A DNA stretch of 57,321 nucleotides from positions 1 to 57,321 of the IMG/VR virus record IMGVR_UViG_3300037502_001747. The stretch is one strand, 5' to 3'. The notes under the pieces were generated by a model. The model saw nothing but the letters and a program-made list of their open reading frames with translations, made no database searches and was not told the DNA's origin. Below are positions 7,520-14,686 of this stretch, piece by piece (position 1 is the stretch's first letter; each line of letters starts with the position of its first letter). The position numbers and the translations under genes are program-made. This stretch comes from a virus.

Positions 7520-7532
7520 GGCTTCTCTCCGA
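7510..7532. repeat. 23-bp gene-junction direct repeat, copy 1
   Basis: Identical to 7808-7830. Each copy covers the last codons of one gene (…GEKP stop), the ribosome site GGAGAGAAG and the first codons of the next gene (MTTP). The two copies are one gene apart. Confidence 0.9.
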
Positions 7533-7818
7533 TCTCCGCAACCATCGGCGCAAATGGGCGCTCACGATTTTCGGAGTTGCTGCTGGCGTAACCAGCGCCA
7601 ATAGCCAACGCCTGAGCGAGTGCAAAGGCGACGGGTAGGGCGTATTCGTCGGGGACTTCACAACCGAAGCGGCCATCTAGCACGAAGACCACTCGCCTAT
7701 CTCCACGGCGCGCAAAAAGCCCCGGAATGGCACGACCATCTACAATAACTTGTCGCTCCGATTGCGGCGGCAAAAGCATCTTCTCTATAGCGGAATCAAG
7801 CAAGTTTGGCGTCGTCAT
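7516..7818 (-). CDS. Hypothetical protein, 100 aa
   Basis: A helical N-terminus (MTTPNLLDSAIEKMLLPP) is followed by a beta-rich middle (VIVDGRAIPGLFARR, RRVVFVLDGRF) and an alanine-rich segment. No family recognised. It shares the same first four residues and the same C-terminal GEKP with its neighbours because both of its ends lie in copies of the 23-bp junction repeat. ATGA overlaps occur at both ends. Confidence 0.6.
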   Translation of the reverse strand: MTTPNLLDSAIEKMLLPPQSERQVIVDGRAIPGLFARRGDRRVVFVLDGRFGCEVPDEYALPVAFALAQALAIGAGYASSNSENRERPFAPMVAEIGEKP

Positions 7819-7830
7819 GGCTTCTCTCCG
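7808..7830. repeat. 23-bp gene-junction direct repeat, copy 2
   Basis: Second copy of the repeat at 7510-7532, placed at the preceding gene junction in the operon. The matching pair brackets exactly one 100-codon gene. Confidence 0.9.
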
Positions 7831-8399
7831 TCTTTCGGGATCAGGGCGAGGGCGGCGCGGGCCACCTTGACGGTGTGCTGTTTCTCAGGGTCGCCCAGCT
7901 TATTGCGCGTCATGTAGTCAACCTTTTCCTCAACCATCGCTTCCAGCGCCTTCACCAGCGCCTCCACGGGGGCGGGGGGTAATTTGGAGCGGATAAACTC
8001 GTCCTGCTTCTCACGGATCATGGAGGCAGTGACGGCCTCCACCCCGCCCGATGCGGGGGCGAGGGCGGCGAGGATGCGGGCCTCGTAGTCGGCTTGGGCT
8101 GCGGCCTTGGCGGCGTCGAGGGTGTGGAAACGGGCTTGCGTCGGGGGGTTGGTAGTCGGATCACCTTCATAGACCCAAGTGCCGTTTTTCTGGTCCCAGA
8201 CGTTTCGATACAAACCGTCTGCGCCACAAGCCTCATGAAGGCCGTTAAGGTCTTCGCGCGCTGTCCACACCAGCGGCTTCACCCTCACCCCCTGCGCGGG
8301 CAGGGCGGCGATGGCGTTCAGCGCCTTCTCCACGCCTTCTGCGGTCGAGTATGCGGCTACGATCTGGCGCGCGGCCTTGCGGTCAATCAGGTCAGCCAT
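7815..8399 (-). CDS. Hypothetical protein, 194 aa
   Basis: I start it at ATG 8399, which lies eight bases inside the upstream gene; the open frame further upstream is shadow. The first half has a short domain with W-x-GDP…PPTQARFHTLDAAKAAAQADYEARI, a pattern common in phage and prophage proteins of unknown function in which an aromatic beta-rich segment is followed by an alanine-rich helix. The second half is predicted helical. No enzyme motif is visible. Confidence 0.65.
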   Translation of the reverse strand: MADLIDRKAARQIVAAYSTAEGVEKALNAIAALPAQGVRVKPLVWTAREDLNGLHEACGADGLYRNVWDQKNGTWVYEGDPTTNPPTQARFHTLDAAKAAAQADYEARILAALAPASGGVEAVTASMIREKQDEFIRSKLPPAPVEALVKALEAMVEEKVDYMTRNKLGDPEKQHTVKVARAALALIPKDGEKP

Positions 8400-8526
8400 T
8401 GGTCTGGTCCTCCAGAAGTTTGAGGAGTTCTTTTTCGTAGTGCGGGACACGGTAGCCGTGAAAAGCTGCAAGCATGATTTCGCCCTCAAGCTCTTCAATC
8501 CGTTTCTGTTTTTCTGCTTCATCCAT
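8392..8526 (-). CDS. Hypothetical coiled-coil protein, 44 aa
   Basis: Starting at ATG 8526, the product is a single amphipathic helical hairpin (MDEAEKQKRIEELEGEI … YEKELLKLLED). It overlaps its neighbours by eight bases at each end. Both junctions carry the 13-base sequence CCATTGGTCTGGT, so this gene and the one upstream end in the same residues, QTNG. Confidence 0.6.
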   Translation of the reverse strand: MDEAEKQKRIEELEGEIMLAAFHGYRVPHYEKELLKLLEDQTNG

Positions 8527-9223
8527 TGGTCTGGTTCTCCGTGGTGAGGGCGGCGCGGGCGATTTCGCCCATGCGAAGGACAAGGCCGCGAAGGACGTTC
8601 ACGCTGCACCCGTCGATGTGTTTTTCTGGGTCAAGCGCGTCGATGTTCTTCAACGCCCCCCGCATCGCCTCCACCTGTTCTTTCAGACTGGCGACGGTGG
8701 CCTCGGCGGCTTCGGCTCTAGCGGTCATTTCCGCCATTGCCTCTTTATGGATCGACCAAGAAAAATCAGGTTGACCATACCGCGCTGTATTCAGCTCCCG
8801 GCCAAGGCGCATGACTTCTTCCTGTAGTTTTGACGCTTGCCGCTGGTATTCATCCCGCTCCTTCTCCACCTCTGCCAGCTTGTCGGCCAAAGCCTGCGAT
8901 TTCTGCGACCAGAACCTCCATAAGTTCGACGGATCGTTTTCCTGCGCGGCGCGTTCAAGGTCTGCCAGCTTGGCCTCGGCGGCGAGTTGCGCCTCATACG
9001 CATCCTGCGCCTGACCGGATGCGGCAAGCACGTCAAGGGCAAGGTCACGCTTCTGCGCCTCCAACTCACGGATGGCGGCGATCAGGGCGGGGACGCCTGC
9101 CACGATCTGCGCGGCGTCCTCTACGTCAACCGCAGCCCAATCCTGCCAGTCGTATTTCCGCAGCCGCTTGATCGTGGTCAGCGCAGCCTCACCCTGCGCG
9201 CACAGGTCGGTGTAATTAGTCAT
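8519..9223 (-). CDS. Coiled-coil protein, ~234 aa
   Basis: An N-terminal helical region (YTDLCAQGEAALTTIKRLRK) is followed by long heptad-rich stretches (residues ~60-215: …RELEAQKRDLALD…, …KLAEVEKERDEYQRQASKLQEEV…). It resembles the 'ead/Ea22-like' class of phage accessory proteins in style, but no specific domain can be named. ATG 9223 overlaps the upstream stop region; another ATG at 9238 is possible. Confidence 0.65.
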   Translation of the reverse strand: MTNYTDLCAQGEAALTTIKRLRKYDWQDWAAVDVEDAAQIVAGVPALIAAIRELEAQKRDLALDVLAASGQAQDAYEAQLAAEAKLADLERAAQENDPSNLWRFWSQKSQALADKLAEVEKERDEYQRQASKLQEEVMRLGRELNTARYGQPDFSWSIHKEAMAEMTARAEAAEATVASLKEQVEAMRGALKNIDALDPEKHIDGCSVNVLRGLVLRMGEIARAALTTENQTNG

Positions 9224-9464
9224 CGCTGCTGCCCCCATTGCTGTCCGAGGAGCCGCTCACATCCCCATTATCATCAGAAGACCCCCCGTTGTGATGTCCG
9301 CCATCGCCTCCATGATCAGGTGGAAGACCATGATCCACAGCACGATCAGAACGATCCATTTCAACACAGGGGCAGTACTCCACGATGGGGTTGCAGGGGC
9401 GCAGGCACGGGTCGACGTGCGGGACGCAGGCGGCAAGGGGTAGGATCAGGAACAGGGCTTTCAT
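9216..9464 (-). CDS. Small lipoprotein with Cys-rich and Gly/Ser/Asp-rich parts, 82 aa
   Basis: A type II signal peptide with lipobox (MKALFLILPLAAC) is followed by a short cysteine-rich segment (four Cys in ~20 residues) and a disordered His/Gly/Ser/Asp tail. It should be a lipid-anchored periplasmic protein. The signal peptide and the bases encoding it are nearly identical to those of the next gene upstream, so the export signal was duplicated. Superinfection exclusion or cell-surface modification is possible; no function is demonstrated. Confidence 0.6.
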   Translation of the reverse strand: MKALFLILPLAACVPHVDPCLRPCNPIVEYCPCVEMDRSDRAVDHGLPPDHGGDGGHHNGGSSDDNGDVSGSSDSNGGSSDD

Positions 9465-9862
9465 CAGTAGCGATCCTTCATCAGTTCTCCAGCGTCGACG
9501 TTCAGGTCGACATCAGGGATGATGCTCTGGGGCTTGAAGACGACCCTGTAGTGATAGACGCTGGCGTTGGCCGTCTCCAGCTGCTCGACGAAGTAGGTGA
9601 CGTTGTCAGAGATGCCGAGGAAGTGCTTCTTGTAGGCGTCGTGGCCCGTCTTGCAGGTCACCTCCAGCTGCACATCTGCAGCGTCCTTTTCGATGGAGCA
9701 ACGCCCCTCGATGGTCAGCATGTAGCTGTCCGTGATGCCGTTGTAGAAGACGATACGGCGGTCGATCTCGAACATGTCCGCAGCTTTGGACAGGTTGTGA
9801 GATGCCACCTGTGCGTCAGGGACGCAGGCGGCAAGGGGCAGGATCAGGATCAAGCGTTTCAT
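9464..9862 (-). CDS. Phage beta-sandwich-type lipoprotein, ~132 aa
   Basis: The lipobox LPLAAC is followed by a body matching a phage lipoprotein family known to me from its pattern (NLSKAADMFEIDRRIVFYN, GRCSIE, VTCKTG, KKHFLGISDNVTYFVEQL, YHYRVVFKPQSIIPD). Two conserved cysteines probably pair in the periplasm. Members are called beta-sandwich or RDF-like lipoproteins in phage annotation, without firm function. I chose ATG 9862, which overlaps the upstream stop; ATG 9871 would add three residues. Confidence 0.7.
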   Translation of the reverse strand: MKRLILILPLAACVPDAQVASHNLSKAADMFEIDRRIVFYNGITDSYMLTIEGRCSIEKDAADVQLEVTCKTGHDAYKKHFLGISDNVTYFVEQLETANASVYHYRVVFKPQSIIPDVDLNVDAGELMKDRY

Positions 9863-10329
9863 TTTTTCCACTTTCTCATCATCTCTTGTTCAGTTGTGGC
9901 TAGGGCTTGCGGGCTGGTGCTGCTCGACACTCGCACCTCAAAAATCTGCACTCCCGGCCCTGCCTTGTAGAGGGGCTTGGGCATGGGGGCATCAGCGGCG
10001 CACAGGTGTTGGTCCCGCCCGTCGAACTGCATGTAATACTGGCCCTCCGAGTGTACGCCCAACGTCGGACGAAGGTCCGGGTCAGGCTGGATCATCGGCT
10101 TGTCCACGCCGTCGCTCATGAACCTCCCCGTCACATAGGCCACGGGGTCTCCCGTCTTTAGCGCAGGTATCTGCCTAGCCATGTCCTGCCACATGCCTGT
10201 GGGTGAAGGCACTGGGGGCAGCGCTGGGGTAGGTGTAGGGACAGCGACAGGCTGGGCAGGGGCCATGCTGGGGCGGATCAACGCCGCAGCAGCAACACCA
10301 CCAAGAAAGAGGCGTCTAGTGAGTTTCAT
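9859..10329 (-). CDS. Putative Tat-exported protein, 156 aa
   Basis: ATG 10329 overlaps the upstream stop (ATGA). The N-terminus MKLTRRLFLGGVAAAALI has the twin-arginine pattern (TRRLFLGG), a hydrophobic core and an APAQP cleavage region, followed by a Pro/Thr linker. The mature domain is ~110 residues with one cysteine and no recognised motif. It should be exported folded through the host Tat system, which is unusual for a phage product. It lies directly upstream of two lipoprotein genes, giving a three-gene envelope-directed cluster. Confidence 0.65.
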   Translation of the reverse strand: MKLTRRLFLGGVAAAALIRPSMAPAQPVAVPTPTPALPPVPSPTGMWQDMARQIPALKTGDPVAYVTGRFMSDGVDKPMIQPDPDLRPTLGVHSEGQYYMQFDGRDQHLCAADAPMPKPLYKAGPGVQIFEVRVSSSTSPQALATTEQEMMRKWKK

Positions 10330-10523
10330 TTGTCTGCCCATCTGCTGTGATCCGAAAAGAACTGTTCCCTGTTTCCCTCTTGGACATCCAAGGTTGGACG
10401 GCCTTTTTTGCCTGAGAACGTATCTACGCCCACGTTCATGCCCCCAATGCGTTTGTGTTCTTTCTCGCAGTGCGGGCATACTTTGGTTTGGTATGGCGTC
10501 CAGCAATAGTCACATGTTGGCAT
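10326..10523 (-). CDS. Small zinc-ribbon-like protein, 65 aa
   Basis: Two CxxC pairs (MPTCDYCWTPY … KVCPHCEKEH) in the first 20 residues make a likely zinc ribbon, followed by a charged tail. Function unknown; such proteins often bind nucleic acid or partner proteins. Its stop overlaps the start of the Tat-signal gene, and a 23-codon cysteine-rich gene ends two bases before its start. Confidence 0.65.
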   Translation of the reverse strand: MPTCDYCWTPYQTKVCPHCEKEHKRIGGMNVGVDTFSGKKGRPTLDVQEGNREQFFSDHSRWADK

Positions 10524-10524
10524 G

Positions 10525-10596
10525 TTATTTCTTCCTCGCTGGGCAGGCGCGCCCTTGATTGCAGTCGCCGTTGCAGGGTGGGCAGGTCTCAGCCAT
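10525..10596 (-). CDS. Tiny cysteine-rich peptide, 23 aa
   Basis: The frame encodes MAETCPPCNGDCNQGRACP and four basic residues. The pattern C-x2-C-x3-C-x2-GR-x-C followed by a basic end resembles very short Cys-rich peptides I have seen in other phage genomes. It overlaps the upstream gene by eight bases and ends two bases before the next start, exactly filling the gap between them. Function unknown. Confidence 0.5.
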   Translation of the reverse strand: MAETCPPCNGDCNQGRACPARKK

Positions 10597-10813
10597 TTCC
10601 AAGCCCCTCCGGTCTGGGTTGCGGGCGGAGCAAGGACGACGGCAGCAATGTCTCTTCGCAGATGACGTTGTAATCGTACTGGCCATCAATGGTGGCCACG
10701 ACGGGGGAGATTGCGGCCTCGCAGGCGGAGAGGTCGCGGTAGATCAGGCCTGAAGTCGAGCCGTCGAGAGGGCCAGACAGCACTGTGATCCAGAGGACGG
10801 TCCAGTATTCCAT
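10589..10813 (-). CDS. Hypothetical protein, 74 aa, hydrophobic N-terminus
   Basis: The N-terminus MEYWTVLWITVLSG is hydrophobic and may be a weak signal or membrane anchor. The body (YRDLSACEAAISPVVATIDGQYDYNVICEE) has two cysteines spaced as in small exported proteins found in many Rhodobacteraceae phages, from memory of the pattern. No function assigned. Confidence 0.6.
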   Translation of the reverse strand: MEYWTVLWITVLSGPLDGSTSGLIYRDLSACEAAISPVVATIDGQYDYNVICEETLLPSSLLRPQPRPEGLGNG

Positions 10814-10825
10814 TGCGCTTACTCC

Positions 10826-10978
10826 TCAGTGTGGGATGTTGCCGTCTGCATACCAAACGCCTTGCCACATATTGGGCGGGCCTTCAGGTCGGACGGGTTG
10901 TTTCGGTTGTTTCGGTTGTGGTTGGGCGATGACGCCCAACTCATTGAGGAACTTCTCTAGATCACTCTTCAAATTCAT
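10826..10978 (-). CDS. Hypothetical protein, 50 aa
   Basis: ATG 10978 has GAGAAGG nine bases upstream; ATG 10984 is an alternative. A short helix (NLKSDLEKFLNELGV) is followed by a Pro/Gln/Lys-rich linker and WQGVWYADG. No family recognised. It overlaps the upstream gene's stop region by 17 bases. Confidence 0.55.
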   Translation of the reverse strand: MNLKSDLEKFLNELGVIAQPQPKQPKQPVRPEGPPNMWQGVWYADGNIPH

Positions 10979-11558
10979 CGACATCAGCCTTCTCAGGGTA
11001 GCAGGTATACCACTCACGGCTCGGCTTGGACTGATCCGCCGACCGCCACATGGAGAACTTGGCGCACTGGTTGTCAGCGAACATCGAACGCAGGGTGTAG
11101 GCCACCGTATTGTAGTCGCTCAGCCCATCACCACGGGTCTTGCCGGGGAACAGTTCCGCAAAGGCAGTGCCCACAGTCCACACCCCACCACTCTGGAGCA
11201 GGGCGCGCGTCCGGTCAGCAGTCTTAGGCACCGCAGGCACCGCATCCTGCTGCTCATCAGGCACGTCGATAGGCAGAGTGTATTGGACCGGACGGGGTGC
11301 GGCAGGGATTACTGCCCCCGCAGACAGATGGACAGCCAGCCACGGGGTGCGCTCGGCCTTGTCAGGGAACCTGTTGGGCACAAGTCTGGCGGTGAACTCA
11401 GCACCCACCGTGAGTTTAACTGCGTCGCCCACCTTGTTGGGGATGTAGCAGTTGGTCCCGTCGTCCAGCCGGACGCCGAACCCAGCGCCAGAGGACAGAA
11501 CATTAGCCACCACAATGGTGGCCTCGGTCGGGATGAACATGGTGTTCATGTTGGTCAT
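10962..11558 (-). CDS. Hypothetical two-domain protein, 198 aa (OB-like plus winged-helix-like)
   Basis: Residues ~10-80 (EATIVVANVLSSGAGFGVRL … IPNKVGDAVKLTVGAEF … TPWLAVHL) look like a small beta barrel of the OB/S1 kind. Residues ~115-185 (RALLQSGGVWTVGTAFAEL … DYNTVAYTLRSMF … FSMWRS) look like a winged helix. A Pro/Val-rich linker joins them. These are pattern judgements; a nucleic-acid-binding role would fit. ATGA overlaps link it to the gene upstream. Confidence 0.6.
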   Translation of the reverse strand: MTNMNTMFIPTEATIVVANVLSSGAGFGVRLDDGTNCYIPNKVGDAVKLTVGAEFTARLVPNRFPDKAERTPWLAVHLSAGAVIPAAPRPVQYTLPIDVPDEQQDAVPAVPKTADRTRALLQSGGVWTVGTAFAELFPGKTRGDGLSDYNTVAYTLRSMFADNQCAKFSMWRSADQSKPSREWYTCYPEKADVDEFEE

Positions 11559-12151
11559 TGCACTTCTTCCTCTTCTACGTCTTCGATCAGTTCGTTTGCT
11601 TCGATGGTGTCCCAGACTGCTTCGTCACTGGTGAGGTAGTCATACTCCTTCTCAAGTTTGCGGTAGAGATCGTCCATGTAGGACCGCCACTGTTCAGTAA
11701 CGTCCTTCCCGAAGTCGGCCATCTCTATGTCCAACTCGCGTTGCCATGCCTCCACCACGTCAAGGTGGAAGTCGGTCGGGCAGTCGATGATGGTGTCCAG
11801 AAGGTCTGCCTCCACACTTATGGACGCGCTGCGCGAGTGGTAATACCTGTGACCGGAGTAACTGAACGCCGACACTATACCGCCGTGCTCTAGCAGCTTG
11901 CGCACCATGGGGTACTGGTCCTGATGGTGGTGGTCGAGGTAGGTCAGCGCGTTGTCCAGCGAACCGACAAAGCAGGCGCCGTCGCCCTGCGACCAGAAGC
12001 CGGAGAAGCATATCCCGTCGACGGCTATGCCGACCTTCTTCATGTCCTCTATGAAGTCAGCCTCAACACAGTCCCACCACGTGTCGAACTCAACGTTAAT
12101 GTGTCTGTACTTTTCCAGCAGAGCAGTGCGTTGCGACGATGCGACCATCAT
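11555..12151 (-). CDS. Conserved acidic phage protein, 198 aa
   Basis: A widespread phage family of unknown function, recognised by KYRHINVEFDTWWDCVEADF, the cluster CFSGFWSQGDGACFVGSL, and a histidine-rich middle (HHHQDQYPMVRKLLEHGG, GHRYYHSRS). The C-terminus is strongly acidic (VEEEEVQ). The Trp/Gly/His block suggests an enzymatic or metal site, but no fold can be named. ATG 12151 follows GGAGG at six bases. Confidence 0.7.
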   Translation of the reverse strand: MMVASSQRTALLEKYRHINVEFDTWWDCVEADFIEDMKKVGIAVDGICFSGFWSQGDGACFVGSLDNALTYLDHHHQDQYPMVRKLLEHGGIVSAFSYSGHRYYHSRSASISVEADLLDTIIDCPTDFHLDVVEAWQRELDIEMADFGKDVTEQWRSYMDDLYRKLEKEYDYLTSDEAVWDTIEANELIEDVEEEEVQ

Positions 12152-12356
12152 CTGTTACCTCCAGTGTTGCTTGGTTATGTGCTACATCGTAAAGAACCTG
12201 CTTCAGCAGGTCCACGGTTTTGTCTGCCGATTGGAGTGCCTCATATGCCGCCTCCATGGCATCGTCCTGACCGTTAATAACCAACTGTTGTCGGACTATC
12301 CACACTGCGGCCAGCACCAGTGCTGCACCCGCGACCAGTAGTTCTGTCGGTATCAC
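12096..12356 (-). CDS. Small membrane-anchored protein, 86 aa
   Basis: I start it at GTG 12356, which overlaps the upstream stop (GTGA) and has AAGGA upstream. One N-terminal membrane helix (LLVAGAALVLAAVWIV) is followed by a helical, alanine-rich cytoplasmic or periplasmic part. Function unknown. It overlaps the next gene by 56 bases. Confidence 0.55.
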   Translation of the reverse strand: MIPTELLVAGAALVLAAVWIVRQQLVINGQDDAMEAAYEALQSADKTVDLLKQVLYDVAHNQATLEVTDDGRIVATHCSAGKVQTH

Positions 12357-12649
12357 TTTATGTTTCCTTTCATACGGTGCAGCGTGCACAACGCTGTCAC
12401 TACCTGTTGTATATTACCCTCGATAGGTGCAGTCATCTCCGACCCGAGCAGGATACCACGGATTGGTGCCTCATGTGCCTCCTTTTTTACGACGGCTACC
12501 TCAGTGAACTCGTAGGGTGAAGTCTTTCGACTGGGCTTGCAGTAGGGGTTCCGTCGACTGTACGTACCGATCACCAGTGTGAACTTCTCCTGCATGAGCT
12601 TACCCTTCGTGGCCGGGGCGAAGCCGTAGCCTTCGGGGAAGTCTACCAT
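12353..12649 (-). CDS. Hypothetical protein, 98 aa
   Basis: A mixed alpha/beta protein (…KFTLVIGTYSRRNPYCKPSRK…, …IRGILLGSEMTAPIEGNIQQVVTAL…) with no recognised motif. It is coupled to both neighbours by short overlaps and lies just downstream of the metallopeptidase/VWA gene and its small companion. Confidence 0.55.
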   Translation of the reverse strand: MVDFPEGYGFAPATKGKLMQEKFTLVIGTYSRRNPYCKPSRKTSPYEFTEVAVVKKEAHEAPIRGILLGSEMTAPIEGNIQQVVTALCTLHRMKGNIK

Positions 12650-12951
12650 GAGGGCACCCCCTCTAATGGGGTGTATCCCTGCATCCTAAGGCCGGCGATG
12701 TAAGCGATCATCGCGTCACGCTCATTTGCTTCGAACATTTTCTCCGTAATCGACCTGTATATACCACCCATGGCATAGTGATGGAACTTACCCTCCCTGC
12801 TGGACGCCACGAGTATCCGGGCCACACCGTAGCGATCCTTGTGCGCCCGTCCCCTTACCAGCAGGACTCTGAACTGCATGGGTCGTCCCCAGTAGGTAAC
12901 GAGGTAGCGTCGCCGCCACCCCGTCGTTGTTTTGCCTGCCTTGCTGCCCAT
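12643..12951 (-). CDS. Hypothetical protein, 102 aa
   Basis: ATG 12951 overlaps the upstream stop (TGATG); a GTG at 12954 is an alternative. The protein is basic with a central beta-rich part (RYLVTYWGRPMQFRVLLVRG) and a helical C-terminus. No family recognised. Position directly after the VWA gene suggests it may belong to that module. Confidence 0.55.
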   Translation of the reverse strand: MGSKAGKTTTGWRRRYLVTYWGRPMQFRVLLVRGRAHKDRYGVARILVASSREGKFHHYAMGGIYRSITEKMFEANERDAMIAYIAGLRMQGYTPLEGVPSW

Positions 12952-14108
12952 CACATACGAACCCGGCAGTGCTCCCCGAAGGGGGCGGTCATGTCAGTCG
13001 TCATGGCCCAGATCAGGGGGTAGTTGCAGCCCTCGGGGTAGGGGGTGTAGCCGTCGGTCAGCACGATCGTGCAGACCACAGTGTCAGCATGACCCTCTGC
13101 TTCGAGGTAGTCGAAGGCAGCACGCACGTCAGTGCCGCCACCACCGTGGAAGCGGATGTCGAGGGCATCGTCCGGACCGTAGCACTCGTAGTGGGACACC
13201 GTGCTGTCGAAGTATATGACGTGCATCTTCTCAGGACGCAGGTCTTCGTGCACCATCCGCATCTCGGCCGCCATCTGTGCCAGTTGCTGGTCATCCACAG
13301 AGCCAGAGCAGTCAACGAAGAAGGCAATCGGACCCATCACCTCACCGCTACGGCTGGGCATATACATACCCTGCGAGAGGAAGCGACGGTTGGGGCGGGC
13401 GAAGCTACGCTCGTCAGTCTTGTGCTTGACCACGAACTTCTGGAGCACGTCACGCCAGTCGACGGTGGGGTTGAGGATGCTGTCCACCAGACGGGCCATG
13501 CCTGCTGACAGTTTGCCCATCATCTTGGCGGCTTGTGCAGCCTGTGCCACCTTGACCTTCCACTCAGCAGCCTGTGCAGCCTGCTCAGATGCGGTGCCAT
13601 CACCGTCCTCAAGGTCAGAGCCAGTGCCGCCGGGACCATCGCCGTCACCCTCGCCTTGGTCAGGGAGCAGGGTGTAAATCTGCTCGGACACACCCTGTCC
13701 GGCAACATACAGGTCCTTGTTGAGGCAGCCACACTCGATGAAGGCACCGATGCCCTCGTCGGTCAGCAACTGGTTGATGACATAGTCCGCAGCCTTGTTC
13801 CACTTGCGAGGATCACGGGACTGGCGGCGGAAGTTGTGCTCCAGCATGGGGTGCATACACTCATGGGCCACGAGGAACTTAAGCTGGTCGTCGGTCAGGT
13901 CGGACACGAAAGCGGGGCTGTAGAGCACCCGCTTGCCATTGGTGCGGGCCGTCGGCTTGATCTTGCTGGCACGGAGTGCGTCCTCAAACTCCGGCGTCAT
14001 AAACGTGTGCGGCATACCAAGGGCGATGGCGCCGACGAAGGGATGTTCCAGCACGAGGCTGGTCTTGGCCTTAGCCAAGCGGGTCTTGAGTGTGTCGAGA
14101 GATTGCAT
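12951..14108 (-). CDS. Metallopeptidase-VWA fusion protein (DUF2201/VWA-like), 385 aa
   Basis: The N-terminal domain has the zincin motif HECMH (82-86) in VAHECMHPMLEH, matching the putative metallopeptidase domain PF13203. An acidic Gly/Asp linker (151-172) follows, then a VWA-like domain with a full MIDAS start DCSGS (266-270), a conserved Thr (GGGGTD, ~325) and a conserved Asp (LTDGYTPYPEG). Such proteins work with MoxR-type AAA+ ATPases, which remodel or activate target complexes. Its probable ATPase partner lies upstream at 16075-17067 in the same operon. AAGGAG precedes ATG 14108. Confidence 0.88.
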   Translation of the reverse strand: MQSLDTLKTRLAKAKTSLVLEHPFVGAIALGMPHTFMTPEFEDALRASKIKPTARTNGKRVLYSPAFVSDLTDDQLKFLVAHECMHPMLEHNFRRQSRDPRKWNKAADYVINQLLTDEGIGAFIECGCLNKDLYVAGQGVSEQIYTLLPDQGEGDGDGPGGTGSDLEDGDGTASEQAAQAAEWKVKVAQAAQAAKMMGKLSAGMARLVDSILNPTVDWRDVLQKFVVKHKTDERSFARPNRRFLSQGMYMPSRSGEVMGPIAFFVDCSGSVDDQQLAQMAAEMRMVHEDLRPEKMHVIYFDSTVSHYECYGPDDALDIRFHGGGGTDVRAAFDYLEAEGHADTVVCTIVLTDGYTPYPEGCNYPLIWAMTTDMTAPFGEHCRVRM

Positions 14109-14113
14109 GTGTG

Positions 14114-14341
14114 TTACTCCTTGTTGGGTTCGGGTGCGAACTGCACGTCACGGATACGGGCAAGAGGGATGCAGGTGGCGGTCCCTGCATCATCGTCGCG
14201 CAGCACAACGACACCTGTCTGGGCCGCCTGCTCCATCATATAGCCAGCGATGCCGGACCCTGCACTCACAGGGTAGGACTTGACCTCACCATCCTCGAAC
14301 GTCACGGTCACGACGGACCGCTGCTTGGGATACTTAGGCAT
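14114..14341 (-). CDS. Hypothetical protein, 75 aa
   Basis: A small beta-rich protein (VVTVTFEDGEVKSYPVSAG, GVVVLRDDDAGTATCIPLARI) that could be a single beta barrel. It has an AAGGAG ribosome site and lies five bases before the VWA gene. Its fixed place inside the MoxR/VWA cluster is the only functional hint. Confidence 0.65.
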   Translation of the reverse strand: MPKYPKQRSVVTVTFEDGEVKSYPVSAGSGIAGYMMEQAAQTGVVVLRDDDAGTATCIPLARIRDVQFAPEPNKE

Positions 14342-14344
14342 GTG

Positions 14345-14686
14345 TCACTCCTTGTTGAGCTTGGATTCTACGCGCTTCTGCCACAGTCCGTAGGCTTTCA
14401 GCATGTCGTCGGGCCAGAGGTCGTGGTGCACATCCTTGAGAGTGAAGTCCTCCCATGGGGCGTCGCCGACCCGGACGGACAGCACCCTGAACAGCCACGG
14501 CTTGGGGTGGGACTGGTGCACAGCGTCCGTCTCCCTGACCCTCATGGACACAGGTTCCTTGAGGTTCTTGGGCGGGATACCCAGCAGGTCGGCCAGTCGC
14601 AGTGCCTTCTTGAGCTTGGTCATCAGCTCGATCTTATGATGGAGCAGGACGATCATCTCGTCGATGTTTGTGAAGACGTCAGTCAT
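14345..14686 (-). CDS. Hypothetical protein, 113 aa
   Basis: An N-terminal helical stretch (VFTNIDEMIVLLHHKIELMTKLKKALRL, read in parts) is followed by a mixed region with several tryptophans. No family recognised. It overlaps the upstream gene by four bases and is inside the MoxR/VWA cluster. Confidence 0.65.
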   Translation of the reverse strand: MTDVFTNIDEMIVLLHHKIELMTKLKKALRLADLLGIPPKNLKEPVSMRVRETDAVHQSHPKPWLFRVLSVRVGDAPWEDFTLKDVHHDLWPDDMLKAYGLWQKRVESKLNKE

